A DNA stretch of 64,000 nt from Gammaproteobacteria bacterium (lineage in GTDB: Bacteria; Pseudomonadota; Gammaproteobacteria; JAJFKO01): the NCBI GenBank assembly GCA_021773175.1, contig JAJFKO010000002.1, positions 114,590 to 178,589 on the forward strand, read 5' to 3'. Below the pieces are notes generated by a model, which ran no database searches, had not been told where the DNA came from, and saw only the letters and a list, made by a program, of their open reading frames with translations. Within the stretch, counting starts at the first letter, position 1, and every line of letters begins with the position of its first letter. This document shows positions 18,981 to 28,800 of this stretch, in pieces. Both the position numbers and the translations under genes were made by a program.

Positions 18981-18994
18981 TATCGTAAGTCCTA
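18981..18994. repeat. Solo end of the dispersed palindromic element
   Basis: The 13 bases ATCGTAAGTCCTA match exactly the right end of the complete copy at 46053-46176. They lie in the short aroK-hemE gap. No partner end is visible nearby, so this is a remnant or a chance match of a short end. Confidence 0.4.
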
Positions 18995-19000
18995 TTTTGC

Positions 19001-19540
19001 TTAGGATTGTAAAGTTTGCAAAACTTTATTTGCCACAGCTCTTGCGGTTTGCGCATCAGTAGGAAAGGTGAGGTCGGCAACTTCTTCGTAGAGCTTTGCT
19101 CGCTCTTCACACATTTGACGTAAAACTGATTCTTTATTATTAGTGCGTAATAAAGGGCGTTTTTTATCTTTTTCCGTACGTAATAATTGTTGTTCTACAG
19201 AAACCTGTAAATAGATAACAACACCTCGGGACATCAATGCCGTTCTATTTTCTGCTTTTAAAATAGCGCCACCCCCAGTGGAAATAACGACGCCTGTTTC
19301 TTGTGTTAGTTCATCAATAATATTAACTTCTCTTTCTCGAAAGCCTTCTTCGCCTTCTATATCAAATATCCAAGCAACATCAGCTCCCGTTCTTTCTTCG
19401 ATAACTTCATCAGTATCATAAAACTCTCTACTTAAATGACGAGCTAAAAAGCGTCCAACGGTTGTTTTACCTGCACCAACAGGCCCAACGAGAAATACAT
19501 TCTGTGATTTTGCAATTTTGACTTTTTGTTCTTCTTCCAT
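19001..19540 (-). CDS. aroK: Shikimate kinase
   Basis: A 179-residue P-loop kinase: Walker A GPVGAGKTT (19-27), DTDEVIEERTGADVAWIF for shikimate binding, FREREV, STGGGA and KKRPLL in the lid. It phosphorylates shikimate in aromatic amino acid synthesis. Position next to pilQ matches the usual gammaproteobacterial pilMNOPQ-aroK-aroB order, but aroB is not next: hemE follows. It carries a short N-terminal extension (MEEEQKVKIAKSQ). Confidence 0.95.
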   Translation of the reverse strand: MEEEQKVKIAKSQNVFLVGPVGAGKTTVGRFLARHLSREFYDTDEVIEERTGADVAWIFDIEGEEGFREREVNIIDELTQETGVVISTGGGAILKAENRTALMSRGVVIYLQVSVEQQLLRTEKDKKRPLLRTNNKESVLRQMCEERAKLYEEVADLTFPTDAQTARAVANKVLQTLQS

Positions 19541-19758
19541 CTACCCTACCTGCTATCTACTATTCTGCATAGAATTTGTAACTATTTATTAAATACTTAA
19601 TTGTTTTCAAAAACAATGAGCTATAATGTCATTTCAGAAAAATTTGTCAAGCTAGAGGCGAAGACGTCAAGTGCCTATTGCGCGTCATTCCCCTAAAAAA
19701 ATTGTGTAAATTATCAGCACCGTCTATGATACCCCTTTTAGTTCCGGATATAATAATA

Positions 19759-20442
19759 ATGCTGGCAACTCTCTTAAGTAAAAATTCAACAAATTATCAG
19801 AGTATCATTCCTACCGTATTGCTGCACGGTCGTCATGTAATATTGGATCTGAGTCACACCAGCAAAGATTTTAAGCAAGTTAATTTAGCTGATTGGCAAA
19901 CCCTCGCTCAATATACCCAAACATTGATACAACAACAACATGCAGTGCTTGGCATTGGTCGATATGCTGAAGATAGGCAATTATATTTACAGCATGAACT
20001 CTATCATGATTCTCATTCTATCGCTTCTGAGCCACGTACGATTCATCTTGGTATTGATTTAACCTGTGCTATTACGCCGCCTGTTTTTGCGCCCTTAGAG
20101 GCCCATGTTCATAGCTATAAAGATAATCAAACCCGTGGCGACTATGGGCCAACCATTATTCTGCAACACGAAATAGAAGGCATTACTTTTTATACGTTAT
20201 ATGGCCACTTAAGTCGGCAATCATTATCACAACTATCGCCTGGCCAATACTTACAAGCTGGCGAACAATTTGCAACTGTTGGCTCCGGCTTTGAAAACGG
20301 TGGCTGGCCGCCTCATTTACATTTTCAAATTATTGCTGATTTACAAGGTAACAGTGGCGACTATCCTGGTGTCTGTCGACCTTCTGAAAGAGCATCTTTT
20401 TTAAAGAACTGTCCAGATCCTAATTTAATATTACAAATTTAA
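19759..20442 (+). CDS. M23 (LytM-type) metallopeptidase-like protein without signal peptide
   Basis: The C-terminal half has the M23 zinc ligands: HLGIDLTC (HxxxD), YGHLS and HLHFQI. The closing segment GDYPGVCRPSERASFLKNCPDPN is the pattern found in M23 domains of multidomain proteins that also carry phosphotransferase and aminotransferase III parts. Here only the peptidase part is present and the gene ends cleanly. No signal peptide is visible, so it should be cytoplasmic unless exported otherwise. The start is uncertain: ATG 19759 (GGA upstream) is my choice; ATG 19726 or TTG 19678 would lengthen it. It is encoded on the opposite strand between aroK and pilQ, interrupting the normal pilQ-aroK order. 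Confidence 0.8.
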   Translation: MLATLLSKNSTNYQSIIPTVLLHGRHVILDLSHTSKDFKQVNLADWQTLAQYTQTLIQQQHAVLGIGRYAEDRQLYLQHELYHDSHSIASEPRTIHLGIDLTCAITPPVFAPLEAHVHSYKDNQTRGDYGPTIILQHEIEGITFYTLYGHLSRQSLSQLSPGQYLQAGEQFATVGSGFENGGWPPHLHFQIIADLQGNSGDYPGVCRPSERASFLKNCPDPNLILQI

Positions 20443-20494
20443 ATTCACAAAAATACAATTTCTTTGTAAGGTGTTTATAGCATAGGTATTGTAG

Positions 20495-20564
20495 TAGGGC
20501 TTACGATAAACTTTTTACCTGTGCCCTTTGGGTAGACAAGGCAAAAGATTTTGCGTAAGTCCTA
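20495..20564. repeat. Dispersed palindromic element, 70-bp copy
   Basis: The ends TAGGGCTTACGATAAAC and (other strand) TAGGACTTACGCAAAATC form terminal inverted repeats. The interior contains the 19-mer TACCTGTGCCCTTTGGGTA, whose complement is in the larger copy at 51594-51778. It lies between the convergent M23 and pilQ genes. There is no coding capacity. Confidence 0.65.
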
Positions 20565-20658
20565 TATAGGTTTGGTCAAAGACTTTAAATATCAATCAAC
20601 TAAAACACCATCATCGTATTTAGCAGCTGAATTTGACGTAGATCTCAACTTCTAATGA

Positions 20659-22032
20659 CTATTTATAATGATCCATTACATGATCACTACCAATAATTTG
20701 CGGTGTAATAAAAATCAACAATTCACGATGTATTGTTTTTTTACTCTTATAGCGAAATAAGAAACCAATTATGGGTAAAGACCCTAAAAAAGGAACACGT
20801 TGCACATTATTGATTTTAACATCCTCATAAATACCACCCAACACAACTGTCTGACCATTATGAGCAAGTGTTTGTGTTTTAATCTCTCGCGTATCAATTG
20901 CCGGACCTTCGGCAGTTTGTTCACCACGCTTATCCTGATTAACCTGGATTTTTAATAATATATGCTTTGTATCAGTAATTGTCGGCAACACTTTTAATTC
21001 TAATAATGCTTTTTTAAACTCAACTGCGGTATTACCTTGCCCTGTCGCAATTTGATAAGGAATCTCTTCACCAACTTGAATGTGTGCAGCTTTGCGATCC
21101 TCTGTTATTAAGCGCGGTGATGAGATGATTTTTGCCCCACCTTCACTAGCAATGGCTGATAACTCTAAATCTAGCAAATATCCACTACCTAACTTTATTA
21201 ACGCCATACCCAATGTGGCAGGCGTAGCACCAGCAATCAGACCCTGTGCGGGTAACATATATGAAAAATAATGTGTGCGCTTTTGCGATGGCTCGGAATC
21301 ATCTTCATCATGATAAACATCGTCACCAACAGCTTTCCCCAAACCAAATTTAAAACCTAATTCACGCGCATATTGTTGATCAATATTGACAATTCTTGCT
21401 TTAATCAATACTTGTTTAATGGGTCTGTCAATTGCGTTAATAAAGCGTTTTATTGCCGCCGCATCTTCGTTATTAGCTTTTATCCATAATGTATTAGAGC
21501 GAGTATCCACAACGACTCGACCTTGTGCAGACAACAACGTATTTTTATTACTTTGTAAGGCTTTTGCTATTACTGCAGCATTCGCATAATGCAAAATATA
21601 ATGCGACAAATACAGTTGCTGCAATCCTTTCTGGGCTTTGATATTTAATAATCTTTGTTGTTGCTGCTTAAGATAATTTTGTTGCGACATGATTAACAGT
21701 GTATTACCTTTGGTTTTTTGAACTAAGTCAGCAAGATTTAAGATCGAATGCAATGCACTTTGCCAACTAACATCATGCAGTCGCAATGTTATTTTACTTT
21801 TAATGTCATCACTAATAATTAAGTTTTTATGCGCTATATCAGCAAGCTTTTTCAATACCAACACCGTGTCAGAGTTATCAAAATTTAAAGTAATGTTGCT
21901 CTTCTGTTTATACTCCATCTTTTGTTGCAGTTTATCTTGCGGATACTGTTTGGCAAATGTCATTTGACTCATCATTAACGTTATCATCAGTAATGTTATT
22001 TTTAGGTATTTATCATAATTTAATCTTTGCAT
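20659..22032 (-). CDS. pilQ: Short PilQ/HofQ-type secretin
   Basis: A 457-residue outer-membrane secretin: signal peptide (cleavage after MTFA), an STN-like domain (NITLNFDNSDTVLVLKKLADIA), one N-domain (YILHYANAAVIAKALQ to IDRPIKQVLIKARIV), then the secretin barrel core with VVLGGIYED, VPFLGSLPIIGFLF and ELLIFITPQII. PilQ is the outer-membrane pore of type IV pili or DNA uptake systems. It lacks the N-terminal AMIN repeats of full-length PilQ (around 700 residues), more like HofQ. It follows pilP after 12 bases. pilM, pilN and pilO are absent here. Confidence 0.9.
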   Translation of the reverse strand: MQRLNYDKYLKITLLMITLMMSQMTFAKQYPQDKLQQKMEYKQKSNITLNFDNSDTVLVLKKLADIAHKNLIISDDIKSKITLRLHDVSWQSALHSILNLADLVQKTKGNTLLIMSQQNYLKQQQQRLLNIKAQKGLQQLYLSHYILHYANAAVIAKALQSNKNTLLSAQGRVVVDTRSNTLWIKANNEDAAAIKRFINAIDRPIKQVLIKARIVNIDQQYARELGFKFGLGKAVGDDVYHDEDDSEPSQKRTHYFSYMLPAQGLIAGATPATLGMALIKLGSGYLLDLELSAIASEGGAKIISSPRLITEDRKAAHIQVGEEIPYQIATGQGNTAVEFKKALLELKVLPTITDTKHILLKIQVNQDKRGEQTAEGPAIDTREIKTQTLAHNGQTVVLGGIYEDVKINNVQRVPFLGSLPIIGFLFRYKSKKTIHRELLIFITPQIIGSDHVMDHYK

Positions 22033-22044
22033 AATAGTCGCCCC

Positions 22045-22569
22045 TTAGCGTAGCGAAATTGTTTTATTGATTTTGTCCTCGCCTTTCAACTTAATAAGTA
22101 TGGCCATTTTTTTTATTGCGATAACAATGCCATGTTCTTTACCTATAACATTACCGACACCAACTTCTATTACTTTTAAATTAGGTGCTTTGATGAGTGC
22201 AATGACTTTGCCACTTCTGTTCACTGTACCAATTACTGATAAATTCGTTATTGAATAGTTCTCTAAAACATGGTGCCTAGAAATATTGTTTGGTGTTGGT
22301 TGATTTTGTGATGTTGTTTTTTTAGATGATACGTAATTTATCAGTTTCTTTTTAATCTCTAATAAGTTCTTTTCTTGTTTTATGAGCTTATTGTCTAGCT
22401 GTTGTGTCTTTATGTTAATATTTTGATTGCGATTATTATTCAACCAATACTGATAACCGATAAAACCTATCTCAAAAAATACTATCGTCGCCAAAACCAT
22501 TAGTAGTTTCTTATACTTATCTAATAAATTAATAATAAAACTGCTCGGGATCTTTGCTGTATCATTCAT
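22045..22569 (-). CDS. pilP: PilP-like protein with an N-terminal membrane anchor in place of a lipobox
   Basis: Of the 174 residues the C-terminal part, from LENYSITNLSVIGTV through KVIALIKAPNLKVIEVGVGNVIG, is the PilP beta domain that contacts the secretin PilQ. The N-terminal part differs from normal PilP: instead of a lipoprotein signal it has a short cytoplasmic leader, a membrane span at about 22-42 and a helical, coiled-coil-like stretch (KTQQLDNKLIKQEKNLLEIKKKL is residues 54-76), as in PilN or PilO. The gene therefore looks like a PilN/O-type anchor joined to a PilP domain. It is first in the reduced pilPQ unit and divergent from mrcA. Confidence 0.75.
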   Translation of the reverse strand: MNDTAKIPSSFIINLLDKYKKLLMVLATIVFFEIGFIGYQYWLNNNRNQNINIKTQQLDNKLIKQEKNLLEIKKKLINYVSSKKTTSQNQPTPNNISRHHVLENYSITNLSVIGTVNRSGKVIALIKAPNLKVIEVGVGNVIGKEHGIVIAIKKMAILIKLKGEDKINKTISLR

Positions 22570-22820
22570 GAATTATTTCTTCTAACGAATTAAATCTACA
22601 CGATATTGTATGTAAGGCATAAATTCTGCCAAGTGACACTTACAAAATGTCAGGCATTTTCTGCTATTTCTTTATAAATATGAGCTTATTTACTCATGAC
22701 ATAAGAATTACCTGGAAAAAATACGAAAAATTGTCTATATAAGTTAGAACGCCGGGGGATCAGCGCTTTAATTAGATGATGTGTTGATACAATACAAAAT
22801 TATTATAAGATGTATAAATT

Positions 22821-25091
22821 ATGTTACGTTTCCTTACTACACTTGGTTCCATCATTCTTACCTTCGCTATCGTTGTCATTGCCGCTCTCTATATCTACAT
22901 GCAATTCTTCTTGCCAGATATTGATACACTGCAAGATGTGCACTTACAAATGCCAATGAAAGTTTATACCGCAGATAATAAGCTGATTGGTGTTTTTGGT
23001 GAGCAGTTTCGTCAACCTGTCGAGATCAAGGAAGTACCTAAGATTATGATTGAGGCAGTATTGGCAACGGAAGATCAGCGTTTTTATGAACATACTGGGG
23101 TAGATCCTATAGGCTTAATGCGGGCAGCTGTTGAACTTGCAGCAACGGGCAAGAAAAAACAAGGTGGTAGTACCATCACCATGCAGGTAGCACGAAATTT
23201 TTTCTTATCACGCAAAAAATCTTATATACGAAAATTTAATGAGATTCTGCTCGCGATTAAAATTGAGCAGTCACTTACTAAAGATCAGATTCTGGCATTA
23301 TATTTAAATAAAGTTTTCTTTGGTCACCGTGCTTATGGCCTTGCCGCTGCAGCAAGAATCTATTATGGCAAAACCTTAAAACAATTATCTCTAGCTGAAG
23401 TAGCGATGTTAGCGGGCCTACCTCAAGCGCCATCAAGAAATAATCCCATCTCACGCCCTGAAAAAGCGCAAAAACGTCGTGATTTTGTTTTAAAACGTAT
23501 GTACAAAGAAAAATATATTACTAAAGCACAATATGAGAAAGCTACAAACTCTTCAATTAGTGCTTATTTTCATGGTCCACGTTTACAATTCCGCGCTCCT
23601 TATGTTGCGGAAATGGTACGACGCACTATGGAGAAAGAATATGGCAAGCGTATTTATGTAGCCGGATTAACGGTCCACACAACTGTTAATAGTCATTTAC
23701 AGACAGCAGCTAATAAAGCGCTTCAAGATGCAATTATGGGTTACAGTAAACGTCATTCAAGCTATCGTCGCTCAACCATTAATTTTGGTAAAATAACGCT
23801 GGATAAATATGACGCTGTTGAGAAGCGTTTAAAGAAATTACCAACACTGAACGGTTTGTATGCTGGTGCTGTACTCAAGATTCTACGCAACGGTAAAGCA
23901 CAAGTATTGCTGGGTAGCGGTATGATTGTTGATATGAATCGCAAAGGTTATCGTCGCAGCTATGGCGCATTTAGAGTTGGTAGCTTAGTCCGTATTCGCA
24001 AAAATGATAAGGGCGAATGGGTTACGTCAGCATTGCCTAAAGTACAGGGTGCATTAGTGGCATTAAATCCACGTAATGGTGCGATTCTCGCAATGGATGG
24101 CGGTTTTGATTATAAAGGCAGTAATTATAATCGCGCAGTACAAAGTAAACGCCAAATTGGTTCAAACGTAAAACCTTTCATTTATTCTGCAGCACTTGCT
24201 GATGGCTATACGATGGCCTCACTCGTTAATGACGCGCCCGTTTACGTTCGTGATGGTAATCGTATCTGGTCACCTGAAAATGCGTCACGACGCTTTTATG
24301 GGCCAACACCGTTACGTGTTGCCTTGTACCGCTCACGCAACATTATTTCCGTACGGTTGGTGATGCAAATGGGTTTGCAATATGTACGTGAATTCTTAAC
24401 CCACTTTGGCTTCAAAGAAGATGAGATTCCTAATGGTCTATCAATTGCATTAGGAACGTTAGAGGTGAGCCCTCTTGAATTAGTAAGAGGTTACGCGGTG
24501 TTTGCTAATGGTGGTTATTTGATTAAACCCTTTATCATCAACAGCATTTATAATGAGAATGGTCAGTTAATTTATAAAGCCGACCCGGTTGTTGTCCCTA
24601 ATGCCGCCGGTTACTTGAGTGGCCCACCTGCACCACGCGTCATTAGCTCTGAAATTGCTTATATTCTTACTGATGTTATGCAAGATGTTATTAAGAAAGG
24701 TACAGGGCGCCGTGCATTAGTATTAAAACGTTCTGATATCGGCGGTAAAACCGGTACTACTAATGATAAATTTGATGCTTGGTTCTCGGGCTTTAATCAA
24801 CATATCGTTGCAACAGCCTGGGTTGGTTTTGATAGGCCACGAACCTTGAATGAATATGGTGGTCAAGCAGCACTGCCAATGTGGATTGACTTCATGCGCG
24901 TGGCATTGCATAACTTGCCAGAAGATCAAATGAAGCAGCCCGCAGGAGTTGTACGAGTACAGACTAATCGCACTGGCGCAAACTATGAGCTTTTCAGAAA
25001 AGAGAATGCGCCGCATAGTTATTACTCACGACCGCGCAGTAACCATCGTGGTGGTTATAGCTATTCACGTCAGACTGAACCGCTGTATTAA
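22821..25091 (+). CDS. mrcA: Penicillin-binding protein 1A (bifunctional glycosyltransferase/transpeptidase)
   Basis: At 756 residues it is slightly shorter than E. coli PBP1A. An N-terminal membrane anchor (about 7-30) is followed by a glycosyltransferase domain with catalytic Glu84 in EDQRFYEH and QGGSTITMQVARN. An OB-like insert comes next, then the transpeptidase domain with S448-N-V-K, S505-R-N and K643-T-G. All catalytic residues are present. It polymerises and crosslinks peptidoglycan. The position, divergent from the pil genes, is the conserved gammaproteobacterial one. The Shine-Dalgarno is weak. The C-terminal tail is Ser/Tyr/Arg-rich (YYSRPRSNHRGGYSYSR). Confidence 0.95.
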   Translation: MLRFLTTLGSIILTFAIVVIAALYIYMQFFLPDIDTLQDVHLQMPMKVYTADNKLIGVFGEQFRQPVEIKEVPKIMIEAVLATEDQRFYEHTGVDPIGLMRAAVELAATGKKKQGGSTITMQVARNFFLSRKKSYIRKFNEILLAIKIEQSLTKDQILALYLNKVFFGHRAYGLAAAARIYYGKTLKQLSLAEVAMLAGLPQAPSRNNPISRPEKAQKRRDFVLKRMYKEKYITKAQYEKATNSSISAYFHGPRLQFRAPYVAEMVRRTMEKEYGKRIYVAGLTVHTTVNSHLQTAANKALQDAIMGYSKRHSSYRRSTINFGKITLDKYDAVEKRLKKLPTLNGLYAGAVLKILRNGKAQVLLGSGMIVDMNRKGYRRSYGAFRVGSLVRIRKNDKGEWVTSALPKVQGALVALNPRNGAILAMDGGFDYKGSNYNRAVQSKRQIGSNVKPFIYSAALADGYTMASLVNDAPVYVRDGNRIWSPENASRRFYGPTPLRVALYRSRNIISVRLVMQMGLQYVREFLTHFGFKEDEIPNGLSIALGTLEVSPLELVRGYAVFANGGYLIKPFIINSIYNENGQLIYKADPVVVPNAAGYLSGPPAPRVISSEIAYILTDVMQDVIKKGTGRRALVLKRSDIGGKTGTTNDKFDAWFSGFNQHIVATAWVGFDRPRTLNEYGGQAALPMWIDFMRVALHNLPEDQMKQPAGVVRVQTNRTGANYELFRKENAPHSYYSRPRSNHRGGYSYSRQTEPLY

Positions 25092-25210
25092 GAAATTTAA
25101 AAGCTATGGTATTGAAGATGTATGGCTATCGTAGCTCTAATATCTAAGAAAACTATAGCCATAGATTTAGAGTAAATAGATAAAACTCTAAAACAGAAAT
25201 TACAGACAAT

Positions 25211-25238
25211 AAAAAAGGCAGAGAAATCTGCCTTTTTT
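25211..25238. terminator. Bidirectional Rho-independent terminator
   Basis: AAAAAAGGCAGA, a GAAA tetraloop and TCTGCCTTTTTT form a perfect 12-bp stem flanked by A and T runs on both sides. It lies between the convergent mrcA and the 161-residue protein gene. Confidence 0.93.
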
Positions 25239-25262
25239 ATTTTTGAAATTTTATATATGCTA

Positions 25263-25748
25263 TTAAGCCACTCCAGTCTTACCAAACCTCATGCTGTTTG
25301 ATCTACCCATAGAAGACTTACCAGCTTCAACACCACATGGAACCATCGCTTTTCTAGGAAGCCTTGCTGTAGCTAAAGCAGCATAAGGAACATTAGGTTG
25401 AACAGCTTGCAGAGGAAGCCTCAGAGCAGCTGCTGGTTTTTTAGCCCCACCTAACGCTACAAGCATATTAGTAGTACTGTTTTGAGGTCTTGCCTGAGTT
25501 TGAGCTTGTTGTCGAAGCTTAGCAGCTTGTAAAGCTGAAATTGTAAGCTGTGCAAATTGTATATTGCCGCTAGGAACTTGCTCTGGCTTCACACCTAGAG
25601 CACCTAATTTTGGCTCGACTTTCGAACGAAGCGCATTAGCTGCTGCCGTATCTAATTGGCCATTTTGACCAGCCATAAGCTCTAAATCAGTTGGACTTAC
25701 GCCTCTTAGACCAAAAGCTTTTAAATCCCCAGTACTTAATCCCAACAT
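25263..25748 (-). CDS. Small Ala/Gln/Pro-rich protein of unknown function
   Basis: A 161-residue protein with a strong start (GGAGGA eight bases upstream). The first 60 residues contain GLRGVSPTDLELMAGQNGQLD, then AANALRSKVEPKLGALGVKP, a plausible small helical domain. The rest is rich in Ala, Gln, Pro and basic residues (AAKLRQQAQTQARPQ) and ends GRSNSMRFGKTGVA. There is no signal peptide or membrane span. It lies after the 1231-residue kinase-like protein gene on the same strand (130-base gap). The basic, disordered C-terminus would suit a secreted effector or a chaperone, but nothing identifies the family. Confidence 0.6.
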   Translation of the reverse strand: MLGLSTGDLKAFGLRGVSPTDLELMAGQNGQLDTAAANALRSKVEPKLGALGVKPEQVPSGNIQFAQLTISALQAAKLRQQAQTQARPQNSTTNMLVALGGAKKPAAALRLPLQAVQPNVPYAALATARLPRKAMVPCGVEAGKSSMGRSNSMRFGKTGVA

Positions 25749-25878
25749 AGCTATATTCCTCCGAAGAGATTGATCATTAATGCCGCACAGATTAACATAA
25801 AGTCTAAATCAAGAAAAGCTTTTATTTCGACCTCAATAGCCTTGCGATATCTGTGCATTTTTTATCCAAACTCTTTCA

Positions 25879-28800
25879 TTACTTCGGATTTGCTCCGATT
25901 TTATATTTTCCACTACCTGTCTGTAGTCTCTTAGCCGCTTCTGTAGCCGCAACAGTTCTCGGAGTAGCATCTGGAGATGGCCCTGAATTATCAAGTTGAA
26001 GCCCGCTAAGACTCTCAAACCTTGACAGAGGTATACCATGTACCATTTTTATTGCATCAGCAGCGTCAGCAGTTGGCTCTTCAGGCCCAGAGATACATTT
26101 TTCTTCACCACTATCTGTAAAGCTACCAGTACCACTACCAGAATGTTCTTTCTTTTCAGGGGAACTGTTACCACCATTACTTGAACCATCAGCACTCCCG
26201 GTAATTGCGGAGCCTGAGCCTGATACATTCGTGGTTGTTGAGCCTGTACCTGTAGTTACATCAGGAGAACGCTCTGGCGTTGGTATTGCTGGTGAAGATG
26301 TACTCACTTCTGAACTCCTACCAAGCGTATCATCATCGCCTCCACCTTTGGATCTTCTTTTCTTCAAATCACTTACCGTTCCGCTACGTTTCTTTCCAGG
26401 CCCCGGAGACGTAACCGGAGATTCAGTAGGACTAACTGCTGAAAGCGCTGCACGTAATTCAGGGCTGAGAAATTTTTCCAACTTTTGAATTAAACTTTCT
26501 AACGTATAAGTTGCTAATTTACTCTCATCTAGAATAGGTTTAAGAAAACCTCCTAAATCAGAATTAAAAAATGCATCGTTGAAATCAACAACATTTTTAT
26601 AGTTGCCATCTAAATTTTCTGCATATCTATTTGTGGCGCACTCATAAATTAATTTAGCAACTTGATAACAATATAAACTATTTAAACGCACACTTTGGGT
26701 GGCATTCTTTGCTGCATGTTCTTTAGGGTAGTATGTTTTTGATAATACCCAAGAATCTCGCTGTGATTTACTATAGGTGATTCTTATATCTTTCCTATTG
26801 ATTCTTCTATCACTATTAATTTCAGCAATACGCACCATGGCTTTGGGATCAGAAAGTATCACGTCATGGTCATCAGGATCTAATATAAAAACATTACCAG
26901 GTTTTAAATCGGTATAGGCAATAGCCTCATCCAGCAGTGCCATGACATGTAATTTTCTCGCCATTGCTAAAGCAAATAATAGTGACTCTTGTTGAATTCT
27001 AGCTAACAACTCTTGTTGAATTTCAGCTGCGGCTTTATCACGTTCCTTATGCAGTTTAACAAAATGCTCTTGTAAACTTCCATATTGCACTGCGCGAGTC
27101 ATAGATAATTCTGTTGGGTCTTTATCATCTACGCCGTTGTCTTTTGTTTTTAAAAATAAGGTCGGTGCTGTAATAAATTTTGGATCCGCATTTGGCATAT
27201 GCTCAATAATATATTTTATTGCTTCTTTCTGAGACTTAAGCTGCTTCAAAAACTGCTTTCTTCTCTTTTTTTCTTTTGATGCATCAGACAGCGGCTCAAT
27301 TTGATTAAATAAGCTCATTAAAATTGCTATATCATTCTGTTGATCTGACAATGATTTGATGGCCGCACGATTATGCTCAAAAAGTTTAGTTTCACGCAGA
27401 ATCCATGCTTCTAACTTAGCAGCCTCGGTCACTTTAAATATTGTAAATATAGAGGGAAGGAATTCCACCAAAACCCCAGTATCATGGCCTACTCTTCTGC
27501 CTGTCCAAGATGTGATATCAGCCGACAAATCCGCTAACGTTGCACCAGCAGGAATAGTGTTAACAGACCCGCCTTTAGTTAACTGATGGTTAACACGCAT
27601 ACGTCCAACAAACTCAAGAAACACTTGTGACAATTTTAGTCTTTCACAACATTCAGAAACATGTAGCGTGCTACAGTCTGTGAAACATCTAAACGTACTA
27701 AAATTATCTATTATAAAACTTTGTTGATTCACCTGATCAATTATGACAAGCTGATATGACTCCTCGATTGCCGCAACATCAAAACTTAGACGTATTTTCC
27801 TGCCAAACAACATTCCAAATTCTTGTTCTAACGCGGCTTGATTCATCATTTTTGGAAAAACGAGTAAACGAAGCTTATCAAGCAATGTTTTAACATGAGG
27901 TAAATTATCTCTATCAGGAACAAGCTCATTAAACTCGATTTCAGTTAAATGCTGTGGTTGTGCCTCGACTAACATTGCGCGTAATAGAGTTGCGATATTT
28001 ATTTTTCCAGCATAAACACTACGTATTCCACGTTCTAAAGAAACAATCTTATCAAATGTTTCTTTATATTTTTTAGACAGCTTGAGCTTTAATGCTTTAA
28101 ATGCTCGACAATCCTTAAGCAAATTATCATGCGCTTCTTTCACCGTAGCAGCTTGAGCATAAGTTAATTGAGGGTCATGTACGTCAGAAAGATCTAATAA
28201 TAATGTTTCATGATTTTCAGGAGAAACGAGGAAGAAAACAACTTTATCTTTATGGCGTAGAGGTATGAGTTGCATATCTCGACCAATCCGTTTAGCAAGT
28301 TCCTCACAAGCATTTTTTAAATCTTTTTCAGACACTTCTTTCTCTTTAGAGCCAGGATGAGTCGTTCGAACTTGTGCCATAAAAGTGTTGTAACATTCGG
28401 TATCTTTAACCATTGTTAACAGATTCATTAATCTATAATTATCGGTCAACTCTGGCTCTTCATCTTCTAAATTAACAATTGCATATTCTGTCTTATCGCC
28501 TTTTTGTCTAGTAAAAATAAAAATTTGTTTTTCAGGATGAATACATTGGTAGCTAACCGCTGTGCCAAGTAAATTGGTTAGCGCGTCACATGGCACGGCT
28601 TCTGATTCAGCACTTGCTTCGCTTAAACTGTCATATAAATCAATCAAACTTGTCGAATTGGCATCGGTCATATAATCCATAAATGCCCATAAATTTAATG
28701 ATGCAATATTGTTCACCTCAAGCTGCTTATTATCATTAACTTGTAGCATATAGCTAGCCTGTTGACTCCTATCTTCAAGAACAATCATGGGGTCATCGCC

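Noticed and set aside
24723..25016. Minus-strand open frame inside mrcA
   Set aside because: It is the antisense of the conserved transpeptidase region, with no ribosome-binding site or domain.
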